Shown piece by piece: positions 44,608 through 55,689 of a stretch of DNA of 64,000 nt. Origin of the DNA: Eublepharis macularius (Eukaryota > Chordata > Lepidosauria > Squamata > Eublepharidae); contig NC_072792.1 in NCBI RefSeq assembly GCF_028583425.1, positions 157,982,676 to 158,046,675 on the forward strand, written 5' to 3'. Numbering within the stretch: position 1 is the stretch's first letter; every line of letters begins with the position of its first letter. Position numbers and translations under genes: made by a program. The notes under the pieces are model-generated. The model saw only the letters and a program-made list of their open reading frames with translations. It searched no databases and was not told the DNA's origin.

Positions 44608-45033
44608 GGTTGCCAACCTCCAGCTAGGGCCTGAAGATCTCATGGAATTAAAACATTCCCAGACTACAATGATGATGATGGTGGTAGCGCTTATATATCG
44701 CTCTGCTAGAGAGATTAGTGGCCCGCCCAGAACAGTGAACAAGTTAGTTATTTATCTCCACACTACAGCTGGGGAGCTGGAGCTGAGAGAAATGGCTTAC
44801 CCAAGGCCACCTACTGAGCTCATGGCAGTAGTGGGATTTGAACCAGTAGAGTGCTGATTCGCAGCTGAACCACTTAACCACTGTGCTACGAACTACAGAG
44901 AAAATGGCTGCTTTGGAAGGTGGACTTGCGGTAGTACACCCCACTGAGGTCACTCCCCTCCACAAACTCTGTTCTTTCTAGGCAACACCCCCAAATCTCC
45001 AGGAATTTCCCAACCCAGAGTTGGCTACCCTAC
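44608..45033. mobile_element. MITE-like TIR element interrupted by a MIR-like SINE
   Basis: Starts GGGTTGCCAACCTCCAG and ends GAGTTGGCTACCCT. The middle (about 44665-44890) is a MIR-like SINE in minus orientation, with GGGATTTGAACC and AACCACTTAACCACTGTGC. It lies about 200 bases upstream of the IFT88 promoter. Confidence 0.55.
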
Positions 45034-45277
45034 ACACATGTGTAGAAGTTTTTCTTAGGTATTTCCGGCTCTCCCCCTTCTCCTCAGTCATCTTGAATAG
45101 AAAACATTTAAAAAATACTAAAGTGTTGAACCTTTAAGGTGTGCATATGCTTTGGCAGGGTATTACCATATTCATCAGTTTGCTGCCAGTCAGGGAATCA
45201 GTTATTGGAATGTTTACACACGAACTCTTAAAGGGAGGTTTATCAATAATGATTAAACATGGGGAAGTCATGTACAC

Positions 45278-45405
45278 TCAGCTCTGGATCTTTGACTGGA
45301 TCAAAGTCAACCAGTGATCTTTTACAGCAGAGCGGTGATTTAAACCTGGGTCTCCCAGATCATACTCTGAAATTTTAACCACTATGATACACTGCTTTGA
45401 GGGGG
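45278..45405 (-). repeat. Probable MIR-like remnant
   Basis: AGCGGTGATTTAAACCTGGGTCTCCCAG and AATTTTAACCACTATGATAC resemble the 3'-reversed head of the MIR-like family. Confidence 0.4.
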
Positions 45406-46109
45406 GGCTGCTGTTGAACAGTAGCAAGAAACCAGGCCTGTGTGAGTCATTTAAGCCACATAGTAGCAAGTTGCCTAGAGATTGTTGCTCAGTCTGGCGC
45501 CAATGAATCCTCCCTTAAAAGCCAAAACAGCCATGGAAAGAGCCTTTCCTCTTTGATCACACTTCTCTCCTGTCTGCTACAGAGCAAGACGAGAAAGCTG
45601 CTTGCTATAATATTCAGCGGAGGGCTGATGGAGTGCCTGTATCTTCACTTGCTAATTCAGAACTTGATTGCAATCTCATAGTCTAAACTGGCAGTTTACT
45701 CCAAATTGCTAGATATGATGGCGTGGAGCAAAGAGGAAGATATAGTTCATTTAACAGTCAGTAGGTACCTCTATGTATACAAGAGCAAAAGGAATGTTTT
45801 TTTTTTTTAGGAAATGAGAAAGAGTGACATATTAATAGGGTCAAATGAGGTGTGAGAGGAAGAGGGCAAGAAGAGCTCAGTTTACTAAACAGCAGTTAAA
45901 GTTCAGTCAAAGGTTGTTGGAGGGATATACATTTTATGATCGATCATGTGAGTGTTCTACTTTCCTGCTCCCTCCTGGGACATGCTGGATGATATCCTTG
46001 TGACTTTGGACAAAGATTAGTCCTGTTTACACCCCTGTTCTGTGTTGCATAGAAAACCTTAAAGGAGAAGCCCACTGTGACTAGCCATCTATTCTGGAAC
46101 GGGCACTGT

Positions 46110-46620
46110 TTGCTCACTCTCTTTATTTATGAAACATCCAAAGGATATTGCCAGTCTGTTGCATTCCAATGTTTACAGTGTTATTTTTCTATCTTTCAAA
46201 CCTAAATTGTGTCTATTTTTTAAGTATGTAAAATGCAGTTACAGCACCAGTCTATGGACTGGCCACAAAGAATCATACTCTTGCTACTTCCCATTTACAT
46301 TACTGTAATGGGTGTTATACAGGACTGCTCTTGAAAGCAGAAACTTCAGTTAGATCAGCAGCAGGACTGCAAGCTGATATGGACTACTGTTCCGGTGCTT
46401 AAATATCTTTATTGGCTGTATTTTGTTTCTAGCCTTAAATCAAAGTGCTGGTTTTGGCCTGTAAAGCACCATATGCCTATAGGGACCACAGTATTTAAAG
46501 CACCTAGTAGTCCTGCCCAGAACTTGTCAAATAACCACCTCTGCTTTGAGATCCACCACCTTATGTGGTAAGGCAGGTGGTCATGAAGGGTGATTTCAGT
46601 GCTTACCCCCTCATTATGTA
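46110..46620 (+). mobile_element. L2-like LINE fragment
   Basis: Resembles the 3' coding part of L2-type elements (ACTCTTGCTACTTCCCATTTACATTACTG, CTTATTGGCTGTATTTTGTTTCTAG-type order, CTGTAAAGCACCATATG). It is decayed with no open frame, and in weaker condition than the copy at 49145. Confidence 0.4.
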
Positions 46621-47592
46621 CTTGGTACCATCACAGAATACTTCTGAAAACAGGCCAGGATATTTTTTTAAAAATCCAGCTAGTTTTCAATTCATTGATT
46701 GATTTTAACCCTGCTAAGTAATTTGTCTTGAGGTTTGATACTGATGTTTTTAGGTGCTGCTGCTGCTTTCTGTTTAGGTTTTTGTTGGTTAGGTTTTATG
46801 GTTATCACTAGTTCTTTAATTATTATTATTTTTGTTTGTTTCATAAGTTGTCATACTGTTGTGAACCATGTCTGGCACACTTGGCTGGGAGTGGTATATA
46901 CATGTATAAAAACACATATATAAAGTCTTTCGAGGGCTTTTGCCCTTTAAATCACACTCCTTGTTTCACGTGATTTCTGCTTCTTGGATTAATTGGCTGC
47001 CAGGTATTATTAACTCACACTCCTGAAATCTGCCCTTAACTAGTCAGTTCAAATTTATTTAGGGGGATTATTTCGGCCTCAGTAGGTATAGAGCCTGATC
47101 ATAGCCAGAGATGTGAGCTGTTGGCAGGAGCCAAGAAGCTCTTGGCCCATGGCTCTTAGCCTAGGCTCACACCCTTGAGTGATCCAGTGTATTTTTGTTT
47201 GTTTAAGTTGTTGTTGGGTCCCACCAGGGAAGAAATTATGGGATTCAATTACCTAAATACATAAATATGTACATTTTTATATAAAATTCTTGGTTGCAAC
47301 TGCCCCCACCCCCAGCAACTAACAAGCAAAGAAATGTATTTTAGTCACTGGGATAAGATGGTTTTTAGAAAAAGTGACTGAGATCTTCATTATGAAAAAG
47401 CACACGCATGATCTATGCTCTGCTGACTAACACTTTTTTTAGATCAGTTCCATGGATATTTTTTGTGTAAAGTCCACTTAATTTGTTAGTTTATGAGACA
47501 GGCCATGATACCAAACCTCAAAAGATAATATGTACATAGGTTGTTGGGGGTTTTCCGGGCTGTCTTGCCGTGGTCTTGGCATTGTAGTTCCT

Positions 47593-47627
47593 GACGTTTC
47601 GCCAGCAGCTGTGGCTGGCATCTTCAG
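47593..47627 (-). ncRNA. Hammerhead ribozyme core in Penelope-like terminal repeat
   Basis: On the minus strand: CTGAAGA (47627-47621), stem II TGCCAGC/GCTGGC (47620-47601), then GAAAC and GTC, with the cleavage site after the C at 47593. Stem I closes with CCT/AGG and continues beyond an internal loop with TTGG/CCAA. Stem III is only two base pairs with no loop, the minimal form known from Penelope-like elements. All conserved core bases are present. Activity is untested. Confidence 0.72.
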
Positions 47628-47698
47628 AGGTGTAGCACCAAAAGACAGAGATCTCTCAGTGTCACAGTGTGGAAAAGATGTAGGTCATTTGTATCTAC

Positions 47699-48339
47699 TC
47701 AGGAGGGGTGGGGTTGAGCTGAGTCATTCTGTAAGAGTTTCCCAGGGTGTGGAATGCTAATGGCGGGAGGCTTCACTGTATCCTGAGGCGGTTCTTTTGC
47801 ATATGGATTGGTGCTTGATGTGCTAATCTTCTCTGCAGGGCTATTGTCGGGTGTGGTGTGTTTTGTTGGCCTGGTGTTTTTCAGAACTGGAGCCCATGCT
47901 CTGTTCATTCTTAAGGTTTCTTCTTTCCTGTTGAAGTTTTGCTTATGCTTGTGAATTTCAATGGCTTCCCTGTGCAGTCTGACAAAGTAGTTGGAAGTGT
48001 TGTCCAGTATTTTGGTGTCCTGGAATAAGATACTGTGCCCTGTTTGAGTTAGGCTATGTTCAGCCACTGCTGATTTTTCAGGCTGTCCAAGTCTGCAGTG
48101 TCTTTCATGTTCTTTTATTCTTGTCTGGATGCTACGCTTTGTGGTCCCGATGTAAACTTGTCCACAGCTGCAGGGTATACGGTATACTCCTGCAGAGGTG
48201 AGGGGATCTCTGCTGTCTTTTGCTGATCGTAGCATCTGTTGTATTTTTCGGGTGGGTCTGAATACTGCTTGAAGGTTATGCTTTTTCATAAGCTTTCCCA
48301 TCTGATCAGTAATTCCTTTGATATATGGCAAAAACACTT
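47699..48339 (-). pseudogene. Penelope-like GIY-YIG endonuclease fragment
   Basis: An open frame of about 212 codons from the inversion junction. It contains GVYRIPCSCGQVYIGTTKRS, the GIY-YIG nuclease motif with its CxC-type insertion, followed by RIKEHERHCR. In Penelope-like elements this domain lies C-terminal to RT and nicks target DNA. It lacks the RT part because of the inversion and so is not a complete protein. Confidence 0.9.
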
Positions 48340-48340
48340 C

Positions 48341-49071
48341 CCAGAGGATGTAACAGCCTTATTCCATCATTGTCTGACAACCAGTTACTTCCAATGGGAC
48401 AACGAATTCTATGAACAGATGGATGGGGTGGCCATGGGGAGCCCACTCAGCCCAGTTATAACAAACTTCTACATGGAACATTTTGAAAAAACAGCTCTAG
48501 AATCAGCACCCCACAAACCCAGTGTATGGTTCCGGTTTGTGGATGATACATTCATCATTTGGAGCCATGGGGAGGAAGAATTGATGGAGTTTTTGAATCA
48601 TCTCAACAACATCCACCTGAACATACAATTCACAATGGAGAAAGAAAGTGAGGGAAAACTCTCATTCCTGGATACCTTGGTCATCCGCAAAGCAAACTTT
48701 CAGTTAGGTCACAAGGTCTACAGGAAACCAACTCACACTGATCGGTACTTACACAAAAACTCCAATCACCACCCCCGACAGAAAAGAGGCATAATGAAAA
48801 CATTAGTGGATCGTGCAAGACGGATATGTGAGCCGCGCTTTCTCAATGAGGAAATTAATCATCTAAACCACGCACTTCAGGCAAATGGCTACTCCAGAAA
48901 TGAAATCCGAAGAGCAATCAAACCCAGGATGAATCAAACAACCAAAGAAAAACAGTCTCCCACAGGAAAAGTGTTTTTGCCATATATCAAAGGAATTACT
49001 GATCAGATGGGAAAGCTTATGAAAAAGCATAACCTTCAAGCAGTATTCAGACCCACCCGAAAAATACAACA
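48341..49071 (+). pseudogene. Penelope-like reverse transcriptase fragment
   Basis: Open reading from the junction covers RT palm motifs (MGSPLSP, FVDD) and the thumb region (RKPTHTDRYLHKNSNHHPRQ). It then jumps at about 49072 directly to the last roughly 40 bases of the element. The N-terminal RT and the GIY-YIG part are missing from this arm. Confidence 0.88.
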
Positions 49072-49144
49072 GAACCATCGTTCTCCGGCCGTGAAAGCCT
49101 TCGACAATACATCAATATGTACATAGTAGAAATAGACCATTATA

Positions 49145-50000
49145 GTTAATGCATTTACTGGGTTTTGTTAGGGCTTTTACAGGGATCATATCATTCTGTT
49201 GCTGATCTGCACTGGCTGCCCATTTCTCTGGGCAAAATTCAAACTGTTGGTTCTTACTTTCAAATCCCTAAAAGTCTTGGGGCCAGGGTACCTGAAAGAC
49301 CGCCACCTCCCATACTGTCCAGTTAGGGCTGCCAGATGGCCCTCCCAAAATACTGGATGGGGGACCCTGGAACTGAGTACCTCCAAGCACGCCTTCCACA
49401 CCACCACCCTGTCCCCCATTTGGAGCTCAGGGGACCTGGCAACGCAAGCCGGCTGGCAGCTTCCCAGGCAGTGAGGAGGCCAGGTGGGCTGGCCAGCTGC
49501 TTCCCAGGCACACAGTCTGTCCAGTATTTTAATCCTGTTTCCCCCAGAAAGTTGGAGGGGAAAAAGGACTGTCTGGGGGAAAACTGGACACCTGGCAACC
49601 CTCTGTCCAGTTTGCCAGTTAAGATCTGCATAAGCCCTGTTCTCCGTGCCCTCGCCTTCAGAAGTGAGATGAGTAGCAACAGGGCTTTTTCAGTGGTGGC
49701 ACCTTCCCTTCAGAATGCTCTTTCCTGTGAGGCTTGCCTGGTTCCTATGCTACTCTGTTTTAGGCACTAGGCCAAAACATTTCTGTTTATCCTGGCTTTT
49801 AATGAAGGTTGAATGTTTAACACCATTTTTATAGCGTGCTTTTAGCTTGAAAACTTTATTTTAAGATAAGCGATTTATGTTTTCATGCTCTGACTGGGTT
49901 CTTAATGATAGGTTTTAATCAACAGCTTTTAATGTTTGAGCTTCTTGTTATGTTTTATGTATCTCAGGCAGGTTCCCAGGAGAGGCAGCATAAAAATGCT
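49145..50000 (+). mobile_element. L2-like LINE fragment interrupted by a TIR element
   Basis: GGGATCATATCATTCTGTTGCTGATCTGCACTGGCTGCCC, GTCTTGGGGCCAGGGTACCT, and after the interruption AGAATGCTCTTTCCTGTGAGGC follow the order of a vertebrate L2-like ORF2 end. The interruption is the element at 49325-49602. Confidence 0.5.
49325..49602. mobile_element. MITE-like TIR element with exact 10-bp target duplication
   Basis: 278 bp inside the L2-like fragment. Both flanks are CTGTCCAGTT (49315-49324 and 49603-49612). The ends are AGGGCTGCCAG and CTGGCAACCCT, inverted copies with one mismatch. It has no coding capacity. A 10-bp duplication is unusual for hAT (8) or mariner (2). Confidence 0.75.
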
Positions 50001-50039
50001 CTAAATAAGTACTACGGTACAATTGTCCTAGAGTGTTTA

Positions 50040-50430
50040 GTTTAGTTAGTTTAGTTTATTCGGTGTTTAACCTGCCCTCCCCACAAGCGGGCTCAGGATG
50101 GGGTACAACAATAATAAAATACAATTAAATAGTAAATTTTACAATAAAATTCAGCAATTAAAATCATATATACGCAAAAACCTCAGACATTCCTGCCCCC
50201 AGCATACAAAGAGGAGGGAGACAGACAGACGAGATGTAATCGAATACTGGAGACCAGTGGGAGGCTCGATGATGGTCCTGATGCTGGCATCAACCGTATG
50301 CCTAGTGGAACATCTCCATCTTGCAGGCCCGCCAAAATGATACAAGATCTCGGCGGACCCGGGTGTCTTCAGACAGAGAGTTCCACCAGGTTGCTGACTG
50401 ATGAAGTTTGGAGCTAGGCGATCAGTCTAA
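50040..50430. repeat. Unclassified interspersed repeat
   Basis: AACCTGCCCTCCCCACAAGCGGGCTCAGGATGG followed by an A-rich segment and AGACCAGTGGGAGGCTCGAT-type sequence. The opening is a motif common in lizard repeats, but I cannot name the family. Confidence 0.35.
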
Positions 50431-51185
50431 GCCCTGAACCCAAGTGGTTCCAAGAATTTTTGCATCCCTCTCCCAATGCCATATGAGAATGTTTGAGAGG
50501 AATAAATATGTCATGCTCTCCTATTACCTCTCTGGGCCTTAAGGAGGCCAATTTCTCTGCCACTTCTGTTTTCTGTGGTTTTAGAATCATAGTTTACAAG
50601 CTAGAGCCAAACTTTCACAGCAAATTACAGTTTATTGAAGACTTCCTGGTTTGCGATGCTGGCAGTGCATTAAGTACGAGGGGGGTTGGCTGACTTTGGC
50701 TTCTCCTCATCACAAATAGACTGATGAAGTTTGCTTGTAGCATCTGCCTGCAGCCCAAGAAGTGTGTAATAAATGAGATATGAATGGCACTTTATGGACT
50801 AGATATGTGATCACTAAGTAACACAGTAACACATTCAATTAATCTAATGGTTAACAGAGGTGAACTGTGGCGTCATTTTTTCTGCTGTTAAAGTTTTAGT
50901 GATATAAACTTTTTTTAAAAAGTTGGTTCTGCACTCTGTGACTCAAAAAATGTCACATTCTGTTTCCCCCCCCCCCCTTGTTCTTGCCCCATGCCGATCC
51001 TCTTACTGGATTCTAGGTCCTCTCACATTTAAAATTGCATCCCCTATTAGCCATTGCCAATAGAAGCATTTGAGACTTTGTGTGTAGAGTACATATTTCC
51101 AACCTTTCTAATAGCCGAGGAAGGACTTTTTTCTTTTGAATTAAAACTGAAAAGGATACTTTACTCTTAAGCCTGAAAACTTTTT

Positions 51186-51905
51186 TGGACTATTACTCTC
51201 TGTAATGATTTCAAGTAAATGTGTGCATGTATCTTTAAATGCTTGGTTTGAGCTAGGTGAAGAGTGGGGTGAAGGAGAGGGATGAGTGAGTGATATGATT
51301 GGTTGATGACTGAGAGTGTGGGCGGAGTGAATGCAGTTTAGACTGAGAGTGGAGAGAAAAGTTTCAGTCAGAAGAAAGCAGGCTAGCTGTGTGCTGCCTG
51401 AGTATGTTGAAGTATTTATGAGAGAAATATAACCTGTGTGGAACCTGAACTGAGCATGTTTGTGAAAGGACACTCAGTCAGGGAAAGAGAGGTCAGCTGT
51501 GTGCTGCCTGAGCAGGTTTAATATTTCTGTGAATAAGAGTTAGAGAAAGAGAGGCTAGCTGTGTGCTGCCTGAGGAGTTTAAAGCATTTCTGTGAGAGAA
51601 ATATTGAGTCTAGAGAAAGCAGGCAAGCTGTGTGCTGCCTGAGTAATTTTAAGCACATCTGTGAGAAATACTGAGTCAGAGAAAGAGGCTAACTGTGTGT
51701 GAAGCCTTAGAAGAGATCTGTGTGAATGAGTTTAAATGAAGTAACTTTAAGAACCAAGAACTACTTTTATGAAACCGATACGCTTCTTGAAAAATAAAAG
51801 TTTATTTTGTTATATTCCAGAGTAGCTGTCATTGCTATATCCCATTCCTATCCTCAGGGCCACATAAAACCACGAAGGGGCCTGACGTTTAGGCATGTTA
51901 CAAAA
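51186..51905 (+). repeat. LTR-like block with short tandem repeats
   Basis: CTGTGTGCTGCCTGAG recurs at 51387, 51497, 51559 and 51628, with a decayed copy at 51693 (units of about 65-70 bases after a longer first one). An AATAAA signal follows near 51792. U3-type enhancer repeats before a polyadenylation signal suggest an LTR, but the termini are not defined. Confidence 0.4.
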
Positions 51906-52422
51906 AGGAAAACTTAAATAAAATATCTTGGAATATAATATTCCTGGTGGCAGCAAACTACCCAGAGGGTGTTAAGGGAAAGATTAAAGGCAAAATCGAC
52001 CCTAGAGAAAGTAAGGGTCGTAACACCCTCCCTCAGAGGAATTCATCCCCTGTGGCCTTGTATGTTATTGTGATTATTATTATTCATGTTATTTATAGTT
52101 TGCCTTTCTTCTTGAGACTCCCAGCAGATTACACAATGTAAATCAATATGATCAGTGGTTGGGACATTCAGTAAACAATGAAATGGGGTATGGCTTGCAG
52201 AAATTTGAATACTGTGAAAATCTGAAACAAAAGTTAAACAATGCTAAAACAAAATATAATCCATTAGACACATGGCATATTAAATGGTGCAGAAACTTCT
52301 CCATAAGTACACATTGCTATGGTCCACAGTCCCTGCCTCTTTACCAAAGCATCTCTCTGAACCATTTCCTTGTAGTGCAGCCCTCCTACCTGTATAGGAA
52401 AAGCCTTCCTGAATCTTTTAGA

Positions 52423-53510
52423 GTAACAGAATGATAGAGATTGAAGGGATTTTGAAGGTCATGCAGTCCAAACCCCTGCTTATTGTATGAATATATAACT
52501 TTAATAGATGGCCACACAACCTCTGGTTCAAGACCAGCAGTGAAGGGGAACCCATCACTTTCAGATGTGCCGAACAGCTGTTACTGTTTGGAAGTTTGTC
52601 CTAATATGTAGCTGAAATCTACTTCTTTGTAATTTCCATCCATTAATTCTAGTTCTGCCCTCTGGAGCAAGAGAAGACACTATGTTCCCTCTTCTGCATT
52701 ATATTTCTCCAGATATTTGGAAACAGAAATACTCCCTTAGTCTTCTCTTTTCCAGAATAAACGTGCCCAGCTTTTCTACTTTTCTTCATAGGTTTCCAGA
52801 CTCCACACTGCCTTGATCACTCTTTTCTAAACATGCTGTAGTTTGTCAACATTCTTCTTAAAATGTGGTGCGCAGATAGGGTTCCCAGGTTCCTGCTGGT
52901 GGCAGGGCACTCCCCATGCCCAGCGCCTGTTTCTTGCCACCACTTCTACAGTTGCCAGGAGAAAAATAATGTGAAAAAAAAAAAGCTGTCAGCTTGACAT
53001 CACTTCCAGGGAAAACCCAGAAGTGACATCCATCCGCTCCAGGAACTGCTAGAAACTCTATGGTTTTGCCACAAAGTTTCTGATGATTTGTAGAGGAGTG
53101 TGATGTCACTTCCAGGTCTCCCTGTAAGTGAGATCACATCAATGCCCAACAGTGCCCTCCATGTCCCTGCCCACCCAGTCTCCTACCAATTGTGCTGCGC
53201 CTGGCAATCCTATGCCCAGAATAGTGTTCCAGATGTGATCTGGAGTAAACCCATTACTTTCTGTGATCTGAACACACAATGCTGCCCAAGACTGCATTTT
53301 TAAAAACAGCTATATTTCAGGGCTAGTTCATGCTCAGTTTGTGATCCACAAACAGTACAATTCTTTGTAGGGTTAGTTCAATTTAAGACCATTGATACTA
53401 GAGTAACTCTGCATAGGATTGCAGTGTCAGATACTTAGATCCTTTTCATATGTACTGCTACCAAGTCAGATCTCTCCCATCCTATACTTGTGCATGTGAC
53501 TTTTTTTTTT
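52423..53510 (-). mobile_element. CR1-type LINE fragment with nested insertions
   Basis: The left end (GATAGAGATTGAAGGGATTTTGAAGGTCATGCAGTCC) and later CCAGATGTGATCTGG, CAAGACTGCATTTTTAAAAA and CCTATACTTGTGCATGTGA follow CR1 3' region order on the minus strand. It is interrupted by a TIR element (about 52874-53208) and a small palindromic repeat (about 53358-53430). Confidence 0.65.
52874..53208. mobile_element. TIR element nested in CR1
   Basis: Starts AGGGTTCCCAGGTTCCTG and ends CCTGGCAATCCT, with the surrounding CR1 continuing on both sides (flanks GTGCGCAGAT and ATGCCCAGAA). Contains two copies of an ACATCACTTCCAGG-type motif in its middle. Confidence 0.5.
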
Positions 53511-54318
53511 AAAAAATGCTTTTCCCAAGTGTGTTCTTGATTGACACTAGAGAAACCCACACAGTGAATCAAAGATGCAAGCCCATAATAATAATCATGC
53601 AGAGATGTAATGGGAAGCTTCTCTGAGAACAGATAAATGTTAGTTACCTTAATTGGGAATGATGGAATGTTCCAATCTTATCAGATGTACAAACGGGGCA
53701 GAATATCCCATCCCCAGATTTTAAAATGCAGGACCAATGCAATGGGTAGCCATCTCTTTGGGCGAGTATTGTGGAGTGGGCTCATAGACACCTCTCAATG
53801 TTTAATTACAATTATTTCTAATATCATGCTAGTAATTACCTTGCAACACACAACTGGGAGTTATTGGCATATAATAATAGAACGTGGTAACCCCTCCCCC
53901 CAACCCTGAGGAAAACAAAGGAAAATATTTGCAGTTCTCAATAAAACTTATTGAGTCCGCTAGGAAAATACATTAACTGCTGTTCAGTTTAATGGAAAAC
54001 ATGTCTGCTATGAAAAAAATGCTGAAATGTTGCAGGAGCCATATGGCAGTGATTCATAAAAGGTTGTTGCTGGGTGCCTATCTCTGGCCTATCAGGGTAA
54101 ACATTGACTGATTAGGAGCAAATTATACCTGTAGGTGTCACTTTCTCCTTTATTTGTCTCATCAGGGGAAACAAGGAATCTATTGCATGTCTCCCCAAGC
54201 TAATCTTTTTTTTCTAAGTAATTAGGATAGGAACACTGTGTTAGTATAGGACAAACAGTCCCAAACATAGGGTATAACCCTAAAAAGGCTTTCCTGGGTG
54301 TAAGTTCTGCTGAAATTA

Positions 54319-54795
54319 AAGTTGTCAGGCTCCAGGTGTGGCCTGGAGATCTCTCCCTAGAGAAAACAGCTGCTTTGGAGGGTTGATTCTGCCATTACAC
54401 TAGGGTTTCCAGGTTCCTATACCCTCCCGGTGGGAGAGGGGACCCATTACTTATCAGGAGCGTGTTCTCCACATGCACACAAAGTGTGTGCATGCTCCTG
54501 GTGCTAACATGATGACATCAATTCTGGAAGTCACATCCACTGGGAGCATGCATACCGTACATGTACCCAGGGTGCCAGCCAGTGGTGGGTGATTTACAGG
54601 TAGCCCAAAACCTCCCGCCAGTCACCAGTGACCAGCAGGCAAGCAGGTAAACCACAAGAAGATTGCCTGACACCAGCGGGCACCTGGGATCCCTACTTAT
54701 ACCTTGCTAAGGTCCCTCCCCTCCTCAAATCCCACCCTCCATAAGCTCCACCCCAAATCTCCAGGAACTTCCCAACCCAGAGTTTGCAACCCTAG
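54319..54795. mobile_element. MITE-like TIR element with a second TIR element nested inside
   Basis: The outer ends are GTTGTCAGGCTCCAGGTG and GAGTTTGCAACCCT. Nested at about 54389-54697 is another element starting AGGGTTTCCAGGTTCC and ending CCTGGGATCCCTA, related to the one at 52874-53208. Confidence 0.5.
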
Positions 54796-55364
54796 GCTGA
54801 ATAAATTGGGACTTGCTTCTGAACAGACTTGTTTAGGAGTGCTCCATAATGTTCCATATTTTCCAGTCCACCTGCAGCAAGAATCCTTATTCACCCACAT
54901 GATCAATTTAAAAGTCTGAGCTGAATGTTTGGAAGTTGCACCTCCAAGTTCATCAAAATACATTAATTCTTTCCTTTGCAGTCATTTTGAAACATTTCAC
55001 CACACAGTAACGGGTTATGGATGAAAAAGGCTGGGAACGTGCAAGAACTCAAGGGGGGGGCACCTCATTCCCCCCTCATGCTATTTTCTGTCTCCTCTTG
55101 GCAGCTCCCCCCCATATCTTTCCTTGCCTCCTTCTCTCCCACTCTCCAACCTTCACTGCCCTGCTAGTCTTTAGTCTTATTTAATTCATTTGTACCCTGC
55201 CTTTCTTCCAAATGGGAATCCAAATCAGCTTTACTCAGAGTATGTGCCACTGAGCCAACCTAAGTAGGATTCTGTGCCTTCTGAAACTTTTGAAATTATA
55301 ATGTATTTTATAATTACATATTGGTATACAGAATAAAACACCTTAAATATTAACAAAAAAATTA

Positions 55365-55470
55365 TTCCAGCATAAGCTTTCATGAGTCACAGCAGTGCAT
55401 CTGATAAAGCAAGCACTAATGAAAGATTTTGACTGAATATTTTTTAAAGGTGCCAATGAACTCTCCATGG
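55365..55470 (-). repeat. Penelope-like terminal-repeat fragment
   Basis: AGCATAAGCTTTCATGAGTCAC followed by an inverted-looking GCATCTGATAAAG matches the short family with its inverted tail. It is decayed. Confidence 0.4.
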
Positions 55471-55689
55471 AGGTCATAAACCATGCTTTGGAAATCTTGT
55501 ACCTTGATTGCTAATAGTGCTGACGCCTATTACTGTTGCAGCGGTGAAAATTAATATTTAAGGAATGGCGTTGTCTTGAGTGACGCCATAAGAGTCATTT
55601 ATTATTACTAATGTCCTACCTCTCTTCTGGGAGTATTGTGGCACACAGAGGGTTCCCAGCCACTGCCCATATCCATGGCTTCTTACCTT

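Larger units (their letters stand above)
45036..47526. other. IFT88-CRYL1 intergenic sequence, left part
   Basis: Old repeat remnants (MIR-like at 45.3 kb, L2-like at 46.1-46.6 kb) in AT-rich DNA. No exon-like open frames with splice sites were recognised. Confidence 0.5.
47540..49113. mobile_element. Penelope-like element with internal inversion (RT arm +, GIY-YIG arm -)
   Basis: A single insertion flanked by a 13-bp target duplication AATATGTACATAG (47527-47539 and 49114-49126). The plus arm (about 48341-49113) carries a C-terminal piece of a Penelope-type reverse transcriptase with GVAMGSPLSPVITNFYME and FVDDTFIIW. It ends in the element's 3' terminus. The minus arm (48339 to 47540) carries the region just after RT, a GIY-YIG endonuclease and the terminal repeat. 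The two arms overlap by about 100 bp in inverted orientation, so the insert is a head-to-head rearrangement like twin priming. Confidence 0.88.

Noticed and set aside
48863-49078. Minus-strand frame similar to the start of the plus-strand frame at 48239
   Set aside because: It is the antisense of the duplicated RT-end segment in the inverted Penelope-like element, not a gene.
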